Shown here: positions 16,936-26,573 of the stretch, piece by piece
How positions within the stretch are numbered: the stretch's first letter is position 1
Layout of the letters: every line of letters starts with the position of its first letter
Assembly: GCA_965204715.1 (NCBI GenBank)
Contig: OZ242009.1
Coordinates: forward strand, 1,426,001-1,490,000
Source of the DNA: CATOSP01 sp965204715
Lineage (GTDB): Bacteria > Chloroflexota > Dehalococcoidia > Lucifugimonadales > UBA3495
DNA: 64,000 bases
Reading direction: 5' to 3'
Position numbers and translations under genes: made by a program
The notes under the pieces: model-generated
The model's input: only the letters and a program-made list of their open reading frames with translations
What the model was told of the DNA's origin: nothing
The model's database searches: none

Positions 16936-18390
16936 TTACCTCCGGCCCAGACTGCTGGTGCCTTCATCTACATATACGGAGTTGCCGACGCGGGACACCC
17001 TGATCTGCTGGCGGTATACCCTGTCCCCGGCCAGGCATTGGGTACTGTAGAAGTCCGAGGACCAGTCCACGTCTGATGGATCCGGGCCGCCCACCATCGC
17101 CTCTTCCAGGGCACGGCCTTCCATACCCTCGACTGAGGGAAGCCCCAGCAATCTGAGGATGGTTGGCGTCAGGTCGATATTGCCGGAGGGTGCCCCCACC
17201 TTCAACCCGTCTTTGAAGCCGGGGCCGCGGGCGAACAGGACGTTGTGGAGTTCTGAACGCCCCATCGACCCGTGCTGTCCCTGTCCCGGCGTTCCACCCG
17301 AGGAGAAAATAGTCCCGGCGTATCCCGCATCGTTGGCCTCGGAGCGCCAGCGGAAGGACATGGTTACGTCAGGGGCGCGCTCACCCTCGTTGCCCACCAC
17401 TGACGCGGGGAGAGTCCCCTGGACGCGGCCCACGTTCTCCGCCACGGTTACGTTCCCACACCAGGGTTGGGCCATCAGCCACCGGGCCAGCCGCACCGCC
17501 GTATCCTGGTCCCAGGGGCTGGAATAGAAGAGGACCGCGCCGCCGTTGTTGGCCACGACGACACCTCCCGGCTCTCCACCGGGAGGGAACCCGGCCTCCC
17601 GCACCAATGCCTGAACGTTGACTGCCTGGCCAATGGTGGAGTAGCCATGGTCGGAGACCACCATCACGTTAGTCTCACCCGCCCTGCCGGTCTCGTCCAG
17701 CCAGCGCAGGATGTTGCCGAACTGGGCGTCCGCCTCGCCGACGGCAGCGTTGGAAAGGTCCGAGCCGACCCCGGCGTCGTGCTGGGACTTGTCCGGTTCC
17801 GAGGACCAGATGAGTGCTACCGACGGGTCTCGCTCCGGCAGTATGTACTCGGTCAGAATGCGGACGGCGTGGGCCATGCGGGCCGTGTTGGGCCGGGCCT
17901 CATCGGGCCAGGGGCCGAACCGGGCGGTGATGTCCTCGTGCAGGGCGCGGGGGAGGGTGAACTCCGGGTGGATGGTTGCCCCGCCGCAAACTTGGGCCGT
18001 GGGGTTGTGCAGGTAGGCGTTGCCGCTGGTACCCACGCCGATGGCCGCGTATTCCTGGCCGTGTTCGGAAAGCGCTTCGGCCAGGGTCGGGGACAGCAGG
18101 ACCCTCCCAGTCTTTTGGGCCACCCGCTCCAGGTGAGGCTCCATTGCAGGAATGGCCTGGTCAGGATCGAAATCGCGCACGAGCAGAGTGTTGGCCGACA
18201 GTCCATGGCCGCCGGGGTTGCGCCCCGTGACCATGCTGGAAGCGTTGGCGCGGGTTACGGTCGGGTATACGGGATGGTGGTTGGCGAAAGTCACTCCGCC
18301 TGCGGCGAAAGCGGCCAGGTTGGGCATCAGATCCCCGGTCACCTGCGCTGGCTGAAGTCCGTCGAATACCACGACCAGTACCTTTGTCAT
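16936..18390 (-). CDS. Alkaline-phosphatase-superfamily phosphodiesterase / nucleotide pyrophosphatase-like
   Basis: A 484-residue type I phosphodiesterase/nucleotide pyrophosphatase-like enzyme. Metal and nucleophile motifs run in order: VVVFDGLQPAQ (Asp), PVYPTVTRANASSMVTG (Thr nucleophile), DKSQHDAGVG (Asp/His), VVSDHGYSTIG (Asp-His) and GQHGSMGR (His). No signal peptide is evident, so it is probably cytoplasmic. The natural ester is unknown. It is followed 85 bases upstream by the large alpha/beta hydrolase gene in the same orientation, suggesting co-expression. Confidence 0.88.
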   Translation of the reverse strand: MTKVLVVVFDGLQPAQVTGDLMPNLAAFAAGGVTFANHHPVYPTVTRANASSMVTGRNPGGHGLSANTLLVRDFDPDQAIPAMEPHLERVAQKTGRVLLSPTLAEALSEHGQEYAAIGVGTSGNAYLHNPTAQVCGGATIHPEFTLPRALHEDITARFGPWPDEARPNTARMAHAVRILTEYILPERDPSVALIWSSEPDKSQHDAGVGSDLSNAAVGEADAQFGNILRWLDETGRAGETNVMVVSDHGYSTIGQAVNVQALVREAGFPPGGEPGGVVVANNGGAVLFYSSPWDQDTAVRLARWLMAQPWCGNVTVAENVGRVQGTLPASVVGNEGERAPDVTMSFRWRSEANDAGYAGTIFSSGGTPGQGQHGSMGRSELHNVLFARGPGFKDGLKVGAPSGNIDLTPTILRLLGLPSVEGMEGRALEEAMVGGPDPSDVDWSSDFYSTQCLAGDRVYRQQIRVSRVGNSVYVDEGTSSLGRR

Positions 18391-18474
18391 GCTACCCCCA
18401 AACCGGCTAGACCGGACTTGATTCAGAAAACCCTACCCCTGGTTACTCACGATGAGGCGTTCACTGGAGCAGGT

Positions 18475-20463
18475 TCAGCACTCGCCGCCGTCTCCAGCGA
18501 AATAGTCATACTTGCGCCCGGCCAGGTCCACCACCTCGGCCACGTCTTCCTCCAGCAGGTATCCCTCGGCTACAAGGTCCATCGCGGCCCGGGTCACCTG
18601 CTCCAGGTAGTCCTCGCGGCTTGAGTAGCGTTCCTCGATGGAAGCTCGGGGATCGCCGGTGGACTCGCGCTCGGCTTCGGTAACGGGGAGTGGGAGGGTC
18701 CAACCAGCAAGTCCGCCGGTGATTCCGATGAACAGGTTGGGGTTCCCGATGCTCTCGTCGCGCAGGTTCCAGCCGGTGTAGGTGGCTACCGGGACCGTCA
18801 GGTCCGGCAGGCAGATGCCCCTCCGCTCGTTGAAGGAGTCGTCAAGGTCGGCTACCAGCGCCGGGAACTCCGCTCCCTCATCGGCGGGCAGCCTGGTGGT
18901 CCGTCCCAGGTGCGACTCCGGGCCGTAGTCCAGCCTTATTGCCCTGGTTGTCTGGGTCGGCACGCGAACGCCGGGAAGCTGGCCGAACCGTTCCACCAAT
19001 GTATGGGACTCCACTGCCGTGCCGTCGTTCAGGCTGGGATGACGGCTGGCGGGAGGCTCTTCTCCAGTAGTGACCCAGCGGTCGAGGTTGTCCAACGCGG
19101 CCCGCAGCAGGGGTGCGTAGTCCACGCTGTTGAAGGGAAGCTGTCCCTTTATGCCGTCGCTGGCGCGGACTTCCAGCGGGGGGAACTCGCCGGAACCGTG
19201 CTGGCACCCGGCGAAGTGGTAGCGGCGGACGTTGGGCGACTCGGCAGCGTCGGTCAGGGTCTCAAGGTCGGTATGAATCAAGGCGGCGTCTCCCCGCCAG
19301 TACTCGGCTGATGTGTTGGTGAACATGATCTTGGGCACCTTGCCGCTCTGCTCCATTGCGTCGAGCAGAGAACCCTGGGAGCCGGTCACCGGGTCTGTTT
19401 GGGGCGTGTCCGTGAAGGGGAACATCTCCGGAATGATGTAGCAGACGTCCTTGGAAGGCTGGCCGAAGCGCAGGTTGAACTCGCCGCGCATCCCGCCCGC
19501 GACGTGGGGGATGATCCCGTCCAGGGCCACCCGGTCCTCTTCATCCTCGTTGATGCCCGTGTGGATGTACTGGCGCAGGAAGCGTCCGCTCTGGGAACGT
19601 CCCATAGCGTAGGCGTAGTCGATGGCCCCAGTGCATGGGTTACCCCCGGAGGCGGGAGCGTACTTGAGGAAGGACACCACGTCCCGCATGGCGGCGAACC
19701 CCAGTCCCACGATGCGGCTGCCCGTCGTGGTGTAGACCAGTTGGTAAATCTTCCCCGGCTCGAACCCGGAGGGCATGTACACGTGGCTGTGCTGCGGCTC
19801 CACGTCCTCGTCCTCGACCCGGACGAAGGACCACTGGCCCCGGTCAACGGGCGTAGCGGGGCTGTTCGGCAGGTCCCGCACCATCAGGGTAGCCTCGGCC
19901 TCATCAGGGTCGGCGGCGGGATTGGGCAGGTGCTGCCGGTCGGCCAGCAGGAAAACCTGGGTGGGTTCGTTGCACTGGAACTGGCAGAGAATCTTGCCGG
20001 TCAGAGGCCCCTGGGGGCCGATGGCCTCCGGTCCGTGCAGGCCGATAAGCCCGGGCGTGGGTGGAACGTCGGCCTGCCAGCCGCTGAAGACCACGGTGTA
20101 ACCCCGGCGCATGAGGTAGCCGTTGCCCGCCTCCAGGGGCGCGGTGGGGTCGGTGGCCGCGGGAACGCTGTTCATGCTCAGGGCGGTCTTCCGCCCCCGG
20201 TTCACCACGTCGAACAGGATACGGCGGTTGCCCCGGTCGATGTTCACCGGCTGGAGCATGGCGAAGTCCGCCGAGAACTCCACTTTACCGGCAGAGTTGC
20301 ACGGGGCCAGGTCCAAGTCGGTGATACCCTGGTTCCGGGGGTGGTGCGGGTCCACGGCGTAGTGGGCCGTGCCCTCCAGAAGCTCATACGCTCCCACGTC
20401 GCCGAATCTCTCGCCGGATGCGAAGCTGATGCGTTTGGTGATTTCCAATTCTGTAATAGCCAA
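18475..20463 (-). CDS. Large alpha/beta-hydrolase-domain protein (Abhydrolase_10 type)
   Basis: A 662-residue protein of the family named only 'alpha/beta hydrolase domain-containing'. Conserved landmarks are the N-terminal FGDVGAYELLEGTAHYAVDP, the mid-protein AYAMGRSQSGRFLRQYIH, in which the GRSQSG elbow holds the candidate Ser nucleophile near residue 295, and HVAGGMRGEFNLRFGQPS. C-terminal features are YHFAGCQHGSGEFPP, with the possible catalytic His, and a tail rich in acidic residues. The reaction is unknown. It precedes the phosphodiesterase gene on the same strand. Confidence 0.82.
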   Translation of the reverse strand: MAITELEITKRISFASGERFGDVGAYELLEGTAHYAVDPHHPRNQGITDLDLAPCNSAGKVEFSADFAMLQPVNIDRGNRRILFDVVNRGRKTALSMNSVPAATDPTAPLEAGNGYLMRRGYTVVFSGWQADVPPTPGLIGLHGPEAIGPQGPLTGKILCQFQCNEPTQVFLLADRQHLPNPAADPDEAEATLMVRDLPNSPATPVDRGQWSFVRVEDEDVEPQHSHVYMPSGFEPGKIYQLVYTTTGSRIVGLGFAAMRDVVSFLKYAPASGGNPCTGAIDYAYAMGRSQSGRFLRQYIHTGINEDEEDRVALDGIIPHVAGGMRGEFNLRFGQPSKDVCYIIPEMFPFTDTPQTDPVTGSQGSLLDAMEQSGKVPKIMFTNTSAEYWRGDAALIHTDLETLTDAAESPNVRRYHFAGCQHGSGEFPPLEVRASDGIKGQLPFNSVDYAPLLRAALDNLDRWVTTGEEPPASRHPSLNDGTAVESHTLVERFGQLPGVRVPTQTTRAIRLDYGPESHLGRTTRLPADEGAEFPALVADLDDSFNERRGICLPDLTVPVATYTGWNLRDESIGNPNLFIGITGGLAGWTLPLPVTEAERESTGDPRASIEERYSSREDYLEQVTRAAMDLVAEGYLLEEDVAEVVDLAGRKYDYFAGDGGEC

Positions 20464-20549
20464 TGTGAAGCTCCTTGTCGATAGGTTATGTGCCTCTATT
20501 AGCCGGTCACCATTTACTGGTCGCTAGGATTTTACTACCGGGAGTATAT

Positions 20550-21812
20550 TCAGTCCGCCGGTAGCAAACTTTTTTCCATCCTTAACTTATAGCGGGTCGG
20601 CTTGGACAGCTTTTCGATACGATTTTCCTCCACACCCCGTTTCAACCAGTCCTCGACTTGTCCCCGCTTAACTTCTATGGTTTCCGCTATTTCTTTTGAC
20701 GACAGCGGCTTGTCAGTAGTTGTTCGCTCTATAAACTCCATGAACAAATTGTAGAAGGCAAGACCGTTGGGAATCTCATCAAACTCATCGGCAGTATCGG
20801 GAGAAACTGTCAGCGAGTGAGAAATTCCCAATGGCGGCTTCGGTACCTGAAAACCACGTATAGCAGGCTCAGTTTTGGTCTGATTGCCGTCGAGAAGAAC
20901 CCTCATGTCGGTTAATACTTCCGGCAGCCACTGCCCTCCACGCTCTACTAATTCTCGGTTGCCGGAGTCCGGTTGATGATTTTCCTTCACCCACAGCGGT
21001 ATCCTCCAGCGGGCTTTCAAGTTTTCGATGGCACCTTTCCACGTTCCACCCTTATTGAGGTCACAATTGATTACTACCGCGGCATTGGCAAGGCAGTATA
21101 TATAACGGTTGCGGCCCATAGCATTACCGACGTTGAACCCCGCTTCCGGATTGAAGGGCGAAATCAGCGTAAGGTCTCCGGACATTATGTACTTACGGTA
21201 TTTGGCCGACGAGGCATCTGCCAAAAGTCTGCTGGACAATACCCCGACAACCGTTCCCTCCTTCTCCAGTGCTCCAAGCATGGCGCTTTGGTCAATGCCC
21301 CGAGCGCCGCCGGATACTATTGAATAGCCTTGGGTTGATGCCTGGTCGGCGAAATCGTATGTAAATTGGCGGTCCTCTTCCGTGGCGTTTCGGGAGCCAA
21401 CTATCGCAATCCCGCCGTTATTCAAAAGTGACGTATTGCCGCTGACAAACAGTACGGGAGGCGAATTCGATCTCAGGCGTTCCTTGAACAATGGAGGATA
21501 CTCGGCGTCCGCCCGTGTAAGGACCCGCAACCCGGCACGCTCCCACTTTTCCAGATGCAGGGCCAATGCGACGCTTCGCCCAAGCAGACTCTCGATGCGG
21601 GGCAGGGTTATAGCCCGGTCAGTCCATCCGGAGAGCAAATCACTCCATCCATGTTGCAAAAGGACTTCCGGTTGCAAATCGCAGTCCCTGAGCCATGCGG
21701 CGAACTGCGCCCACTCATTTACCGACAGTGGTTTGGACGTGGCATCGTCCGACTTCCCCAGCGATACTGTGAGCAGTAGAATCGCACTGGTACGGCTATC
21801 AAGAGGCATCAT
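20550..21812 (-). CDS. dprA: DprA/Smf-family DNA-processing protein, partner of RecQ-PRTase
   Basis: A 420-residue DprA-like protein. The Rossmann core contains IAIVGSRNATEEDRQFTYDF and SIVSGGARGIDQSAMLGAL, the SGGARGID being the family's DNA-binding signature, then NRYIYCLANAAVVINCDLNKGG. A C-terminal winged-helix-like segment (LSSKEIAETIEVKRGQVEDW) follows. An N-terminal extension of about 110 residues differs from competence DprA. DprA loads RecA on single-stranded DNA; versions next to helicases and phosphoribosyltransferases have been proposed to act in defence. The start codon follows the RecQ stop directly (TAA then ATGATG), so the pair is translationally coupled. Confidence 0.87.
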   Translation of the reverse strand: MMPLDSRTSAILLLTVSLGKSDDATSKPLSVNEWAQFAAWLRDCDLQPEVLLQHGWSDLLSGWTDRAITLPRIESLLGRSVALALHLEKWERAGLRVLTRADAEYPPLFKERLRSNSPPVLFVSGNTSLLNNGGIAIVGSRNATEEDRQFTYDFADQASTQGYSIVSGGARGIDQSAMLGALEKEGTVVGVLSSRLLADASSAKYRKYIMSGDLTLISPFNPEAGFNVGNAMGRNRYIYCLANAAVVINCDLNKGGTWKGAIENLKARWRIPLWVKENHQPDSGNRELVERGGQWLPEVLTDMRVLLDGNQTKTEPAIRGFQVPKPPLGISHSLTVSPDTADEFDEIPNGLAFYNLFMEFIERTTTDKPLSSKEIAETIEVKRGQVEDWLKRGVEENRIEKLSKPTRYKLRMEKSLLPAD

Positions 21813-23915
21813 TTACCCCCTGCTCGGCGCTGTGCTGGCCAGGGCTATGGGATAAACCGGCCCGCTGCCACGACGGAGCAGCAAAGCAGCGGCAACAGCA
21901 AGCGTCCACCCGGAATCGACAATATCGTCTACCAAGAGAGCCGGTCCGCTCGGAACATTCCCCTGAATCTCGAAGACTCCATCCAAATTTTGACATTGGT
22001 GAAACCGATTCTGCTGCGTCTTTTGCGGACTATTATCCTTGACCTTGACCACAACCGGACGGAAAGGTAAATCCAGCGTTTCGGCCAATCTTCGGGCAAA
22101 GTCAGGAACAAGGTTGGGGTTATTGCGTGACGGGATACAAGTGACCCATACTGGGGCTGGTTCCGGGAGCCATCTTTCACGTATCATCTCCGCCGCAGCA
22201 TCAACCAGTTCGTCCCGGAAATGACCGGAGTACTTGTCTTCTACGACAACTCGCCCCCAGCCAGCGTCTCCCCACTGGGAAAGGACTCGACCCGTCTGTG
22301 GCCGAAGTTCAGACCGAAAGTTTCCGCTGAATCCATATTCGGGGAAAGCGTTTCTGGGGACTTGGATAGGGCATCTCAGTTCGACTTCTGAACTGCGCAC
22401 GAACCTTGAGGCTCTAACAGTTCCCGCCCGGCTAGACGTCCTTTCAATTACAGGTTTCCCAAGGCAGGACGCACATTTCCCGCAATGCCGCGGATCCGGG
22501 TCATCCAGCACTCTTGCCAGGAATTCCATCAGGCATCCCGGCTCGTCAATGTAATTTTGGACTTCCTGCCATTCGACTTCCCGTTGTCTGGTCAAGCGAC
22601 GGATTTTCTCAGTGTCCATACGGTAGACGACGGGCGTTCGCCGCCATTTTGATCCAGTCCTAATCACCGGCGCTGGGTTCTCCACCGATAAAAACTTGAC
22701 CGCACGGTCTATCTGACCATAACGCAAGTTCAGCTTCGCCTCAACCTCGCGCAAAGTCAGCCCATCACTGTCGCCTAGAACGTCTAGGATGGCTTGTACC
22801 TGATGTTCATCCGGGAACGCAGACTCCCGGAAGTATTCCTGAATGTCGTCGTCTTCACTACCTGTCATCAAAACGCCGATGGCATGGTCAATGGCGCGAC
22901 CGGCCCGGCCAACTTGCTGATAGTAGGACACTATGGAGCCGGGGGCTTGGTAGTGAACGACGAAACCGAGGTCGGGTTTGTCGTAGCCCATTCCAAGAGC
23001 GACGGTAGCAACCAAGACTTTAATTTTGTTGTCAAGGAGCAGGTCTTCCAGATATTGCCGATAAGAGTTACTCTCATTGAAACCTTCGGCAGTTACATCA
23101 CTGTAATATGCTAGTGAGTAAATGCCGTTTTGGTTGAGCCAGGCCGCAACTTGTTCTGCATCCCTCCGGGTCAGAGTATATACGATGCCCGTCCCCGGAA
23201 GGTCTTTGATATGCTCTGCCAGCCAAGCCAAGCGTTCGGCAGATGATGGCATTTGCATCGTTTGCAAAGCTAGGGTTTCACGAGTCAGAGGTCCGCGCCG
23301 GATGCCAATATTCCCCAGTTGCCCCCGGACGTCGCCGATGACACGGTCATTGGCCGTAGCCGTAGTTGCCAAGATAGGGATGTTCTCCGGCAGACGTTGT
23401 AAGAAGTTGACCAAGCGCCGGTAATCTGGACGAAAATCATGCCCCCAGTCTGAGATACAGTGTGCCTCATCGACTACAAGCATCCCGATTGTACCGGCGA
23501 TAGGCAAAAGCACCTGTTCTATGAACTCGTCATTGGCAAGCCGCTCTGGGGAAATCAGCAGGGCGTCAGCTTCATTACGTTTCAGGCGATCGTTTATGCA
23601 TGGCCACTCGTTACGGTTAGTGGAGTTGATGGATACTGCGCTGACGCCGATTCTCCGGGCGGCTTCTATCTGGTTCCGCATCAAAGCCAACAGAGGAGAT
23701 ACAATCAACGTCGGCCCGAGACCCCGCTCCCTGAGAATTCGGGTGGCGATAAAATAAACGTTACTCTTACCCCATCCCGTCCGCTGCACTACCAACTCTC
23801 GGCCTCGATGGTTTACCAGAGCGTCAATGGCTTCCCACTGGCCGTCCCTGAATTCGGCCCTCTGGTAGCCTACGGAATCTCTGAGCAATTGCAGAGCGTC
23901 AGGTCTGTCCGTCAT
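21813..23915 (-). CDS. recQ: RecQ-family helicase with C-terminal phosphoribosyltransferase domain
   Basis: A 700-residue fusion. Residues about 1-350 are a RecQ helicase: motif I QRTGWGKS (near 44-51, a Trp in the usual TGAGKS loop), DEAH at 149-152, ATTATAND motif III, and QVGRAGRAIDHA motif VI. A zinc-like Cys set (CLMEF...CGKCASC, about 475-500) follows. The last about 150 residues form a PRTase domain ending in the PRPP-binding loop DDIVDSGWT (663-671). RecQ unwinds DNA 3'-5'; ComF-like PRTase domains fused to it are known mainly from uncharacterised loci thought to act in DNA uptake or defence. It is the first gene of a two-gene operon with dprA. Confidence 0.9.
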   Translation of the reverse strand: MTDRPDALQLLRDSVGYQRAEFRDGQWEAIDALVNHRGRELVVQRTGWGKSNVYFIATRILRERGLGPTLIVSPLLALMRNQIEAARRIGVSAVSINSTNRNEWPCINDRLKRNEADALLISPERLANDEFIEQVLLPIAGTIGMLVVDEAHCISDWGHDFRPDYRRLVNFLQRLPENIPILATTATANDRVIGDVRGQLGNIGIRRGPLTRETLALQTMQMPSSAERLAWLAEHIKDLPGTGIVYTLTRRDAEQVAAWLNQNGIYSLAYYSDVTAEGFNESNSYRQYLEDLLLDNKIKVLVATVALGMGYDKPDLGFVVHYQAPGSIVSYYQQVGRAGRAIDHAIGVLMTGSEDDDIQEYFRESAFPDEHQVQAILDVLGDSDGLTLREVEAKLNLRYGQIDRAVKFLSVENPAPVIRTGSKWRRTPVVYRMDTEKIRRLTRQREVEWQEVQNYIDEPGCLMEFLARVLDDPDPRHCGKCASCLGKPVIERTSSRAGTVRASRFVRSSEVELRCPIQVPRNAFPEYGFSGNFRSELRPQTGRVLSQWGDAGWGRVVVEDKYSGHFRDELVDAAAEMIRERWLPEPAPVWVTCIPSRNNPNLVPDFARRLAETLDLPFRPVVVKVKDNSPQKTQQNRFHQCQNLDGVFEIQGNVPSGPALLVDDIVDSGWTLAVAAALLLRRGSGPVYPIALASTAPSRG

Positions 23916-24113
23916 TCTACTTCCATGGGCTGGTATTCAGGTTTAGGTTGTGGGTCTCCGATGGGATTTTAACACTTGCAGACGGGCCGTGGCGGGGGCA
24001 TTCGTCCATAAGGCATGGCAATCGTGTTTCTACCGGGCGACTGCGATGTGGTCCGACGTGCTATCATGAGTGCTCCTCTACCCCAACTCCGGCCTCAGCA
24101 AGGGAGGACCGCC

Positions 24114-24839
24114 ATGACTGCCAGGTTGCCGCCGGGCAGCAGCCCGCCATTTGCCTCCAACATCATCCGTCCTGACCCGGACGCCCCGGACGACCTGGAA
24201 CCGCTGCCCGATGGTATGTATCAAGAACCTCACTTCACAGAGACGGTGCAGATTGTCAGGACCATCTTCGCAAGTGAACCTGCGGTCTTGGTCAGCGGTG
24301 ATACTCCCATCTACTATGATGGCGAGGAAGGTCAGCAGCGGATAGTGCGGCCCGACTGCTACGTCGCCTTTGACGTGGACACCGTAGCCATCATGCGCCG
24401 CAACGGGTATTTCATTCGGCTGGTGGGCAAGCCGCCGGGCTTTGCCCTGGAAATTGCCTCCGTAAGCACATACGCCGAGGACCTGGGGCGCAAGCGGGAC
24501 CTCTACGCCCGGCTGGGCATCGGAGAATACTGGCGCTTCGACGCTACCGGACGCGAGTTTTACGGCGAACCCCTGGTGGGCGAGGTCCTGGTGGACGGGG
24601 AATACCGTCGACTGGAGATGCGAAGGGACGACGAAGGGCGGACTTGGGGAAGCAGTCCGGCGCTGGGGATGGACCTTTGCTGGGACTCCGGGAGGCTGCG
24701 GTTCTTCGACCCGGCCAGGGGAGAATTCCGCCACAACCTGGCAGAAGCGGAAGACGCCCTGCAATCGGAGCGGGCGGCGCGGGAGGATGCCCAGGCCAGG
24801 ATACGGCAGCTTGAGGAAGAACTGCGCCGGAGGCAGTAG
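24114..24839 (+). CDS. Uma2-family (DUF820) PD-(D/E)XK endonuclease-like protein
   Basis: A 241-residue Uma2 protein. The nuclease-fold core is recognisable as VRPDCYVAFDVD (catalytic Asp), PPGFALEIASVSTYAEDLGR (Glu...Lys region) and YARLGIGEYWRFD. The C-terminal about 35 residues are a charged coiled coil (ALQSERAAREDAQARIRQLE). Uma2 genes are often multicopy in Chloroflexota and Cyanobacteria; their role is not established. GGGAGG lies 9 bases before the ATG at 24114, so the open extension to 24015 is not used. Confidence 0.85.
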   Translation: MTARLPPGSSPPFASNIIRPDPDAPDDLEPLPDGMYQEPHFTETVQIVRTIFASEPAVLVSGDTPIYYDGEEGQQRIVRPDCYVAFDVDTVAIMRRNGYFIRLVGKPPGFALEIASVSTYAEDLGRKRDLYARLGIGEYWRFDATGREFYGEPLVGEVLVDGEYRRLEMRRDDEGRTWGSSPALGMDLCWDSGRLRFFDPARGEFRHNLAEAEDALQSERAAREDAQARIRQLEEELRRRQ

Positions 24840-25057
24840 GGCAATCTGTCTGCGCTCCGGTGCTCTTGCCCTGTCGTGGTTGGCCCATTCCGGTTACATC
24901 GCCAGATTTCACGCCTGTACTGTGTGCCTGAACTCAATCGACCAGCCGACCAGCCACTTGAAGCGATACCGTATCATCACCGTGCTGCAATGCTATAATC
25001 CACCGCAGGCAACCCCGGACTCGTTTGGTAGTCCGTGGCCCACTGAAAGGAGGGAGG

Positions 25058-26407
25058 ATGATATACGACGCTGAGAAACGGGATATATCCATAGCCGTGG
25101 GCGGCGACGCCATGATCACCCGGCGGATGCAGCCCTTCCGGGAGGAAGCTTTCCACAAGCTGGTCAAGGTGCTGCGCGACGCCGACGTGAGCGTGGTGAA
25201 CCTGGAGATGCTTTTCCACGACTACGAGAGCAGTTGGCAGTGGAGCGGCGCGACCTACACCCGATCCGACCCGGCCAACCTGGACGAGCTGAAGTGGATG
25301 GGCATCGACGCGGTGACCACAGCCAACAACCATTCCTTCGACTTCTCCGAGGGCGGGTTCCTGACCACGCTCCAGCACTGCCACGACAAGGGCCTGCCCC
25401 AGGCCGGAGGCGGGCACAACATCGACGAGGCCAGGGCCCCCGCCTATGTGGACTCGGCGATGGGCCGCGTCGCAGTCATGTCGGCCACCAGCACCTTCAG
25501 CGACCAGTCACGCGCCGGGCCGGGCCGCCCCGACTTCCCGGGACGTCCGGGAGTAAACGCCCTGAGACACCAACTGGTCCACCACGTGGAGCGGGACGTC
25601 TTCGACGCGCTCAACAAGGCCAACCGGGAGTTGGGCTACGACGAACACAAGGCAGCCTCCAACGCCTTCGGGTTCGGCGGCATAGAGGAGGCCTTGGACT
25701 ATAACACGGAGCTGGAGTTCCTGGAAAAGAAGTTCGTTCTGTCCGAGGAGTTCGGCATCCACACATCACCCAATAACGACGATCTGTCCGGCATGGCCAA
25801 GTGGATACGGGGGTCCCAGAAGCTCTCGGACTTCCAGATTTACGGTGCTCACTGCCACGAGAGCGGCAGATCCGGGGAGTACCACGGCTCGACCCGGACG
25901 TCGCCGCCGGAGTTTCTGGAGGACTTCGCCCGCTGGACTATCGACCAGGGCTGCGCTCTGTTCGCGGGCCACGGGCCGCACCTGCTGCGGGGCATCGAGA
26001 TATACAAGAACCGCCCCATATTCTACAGTCTGGGCAACTTCATCTTCCAGAATGAGAGCGTCCTGTGGCTGCCCGACGAGTCGTACCGCCGCTTCAATCT
26101 GACTCACGAACACACCCCCGGCGACTACCTGGACACCCGTTCCGGCGGCGGCACCCGCGCCTTCGCCGGCGACCCGGTGTTCTGGCAGAGCGTGGTTGCG
26201 GTGTGCAACTACCAGGGCGGGGACCTGCGGGAGATAGTGCTGCATCCCATAGACATGGGCCACGGCCGCCCCATCCCCCAGCGTGGCCGCCCGGTCATGG
26301 CCGAGGGCGAAATAGCCCAGCAGACCCTCCACTGGCTCCAGGAAGTCTCCAAGCCCTACGGCACGGAAATAACCATAGAGGGTGATACGGGGTATATCCG
26401 GCTGTAA
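25058..26407 (+). CDS. CapA/PgsA-family metallophosphatase-like protein
   Basis: A 449-residue protein of the PGA_cap/CapA family, related to calcineurin-like phosphoesterases. The landmarks are ISIAVGGDAMITRR (metal Asp), VSVVNLEMLFHDYESS, GIDAVTTANNHSFDFSEGGF (Asn-Asn-His) and GHGPHLLRGIEIYKNRPIFY followed by LGNFIFQ. No signal peptide or membrane anchor is present, unlike poly-gamma-glutamate capsule proteins, so a cytoplasmic phosphoesterase is likelier. AAAGGAGGGAG just before the ATG at 25058 fixes the start. A strong terminator follows the gene. Confidence 0.87.
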   Translation: MIYDAEKRDISIAVGGDAMITRRMQPFREEAFHKLVKVLRDADVSVVNLEMLFHDYESSWQWSGATYTRSDPANLDELKWMGIDAVTTANNHSFDFSEGGFLTTLQHCHDKGLPQAGGGHNIDEARAPAYVDSAMGRVAVMSATSTFSDQSRAGPGRPDFPGRPGVNALRHQLVHHVERDVFDALNKANRELGYDEHKAASNAFGFGGIEEALDYNTELEFLEKKFVLSEEFGIHTSPNNDDLSGMAKWIRGSQKLSDFQIYGAHCHESGRSGEYHGSTRTSPPEFLEDFARWTIDQGCALFAGHGPHLLRGIEIYKNRPIFYSLGNFIFQNESVLWLPDESYRRFNLTHEHTPGDYLDTRSGGGTRAFAGDPVFWQSVVAVCNYQGGDLREIVLHPIDMGHGRPIPQRGRPVMAEGEIAQQTLHWLQEVSKPYGTEITIEGDTGYIRL

Positions 26408-26442
26408 TCAGCGAACCTCATTGCCATCGTAGAACACGCACC

Positions 26443-26476
26443 GTCCGGCGCAGGGTGACCTGCGCCGGACCTGTTT
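26443..26476 (+). terminator. Rho-independent terminator after the CapA-like gene
   Basis: A perfect 12-bp stem, GTCCGGCGCAGG (26443-26454) and CCTGCGCCGGAC (26459-26470), with loop GTGA and a following CTGTTTT. It ends the capA-like transcript before the restriction-modification genes. Confidence 0.85.
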
Positions 26477-26573
26477 TCCGGTGGATGAGCACGTCAGTAT
26501 CAATTGCTACATAGGAAAATGGTACGATCAGTCCGTAGACTTGCGCGGATGAAAACCCACAGAATCCTGTCCC

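Noticed and set aside
17467..18624. A 385-codon open frame on the plus strand
   Set aside because: Antisense to the phosphodiesterase gene, without a recognisable motif.
19399..20484. A 361-codon open frame on the plus strand
   Set aside because: Antisense to the alpha/beta hydrolase gene and rich in Gly/His/Val as shadow frames are.
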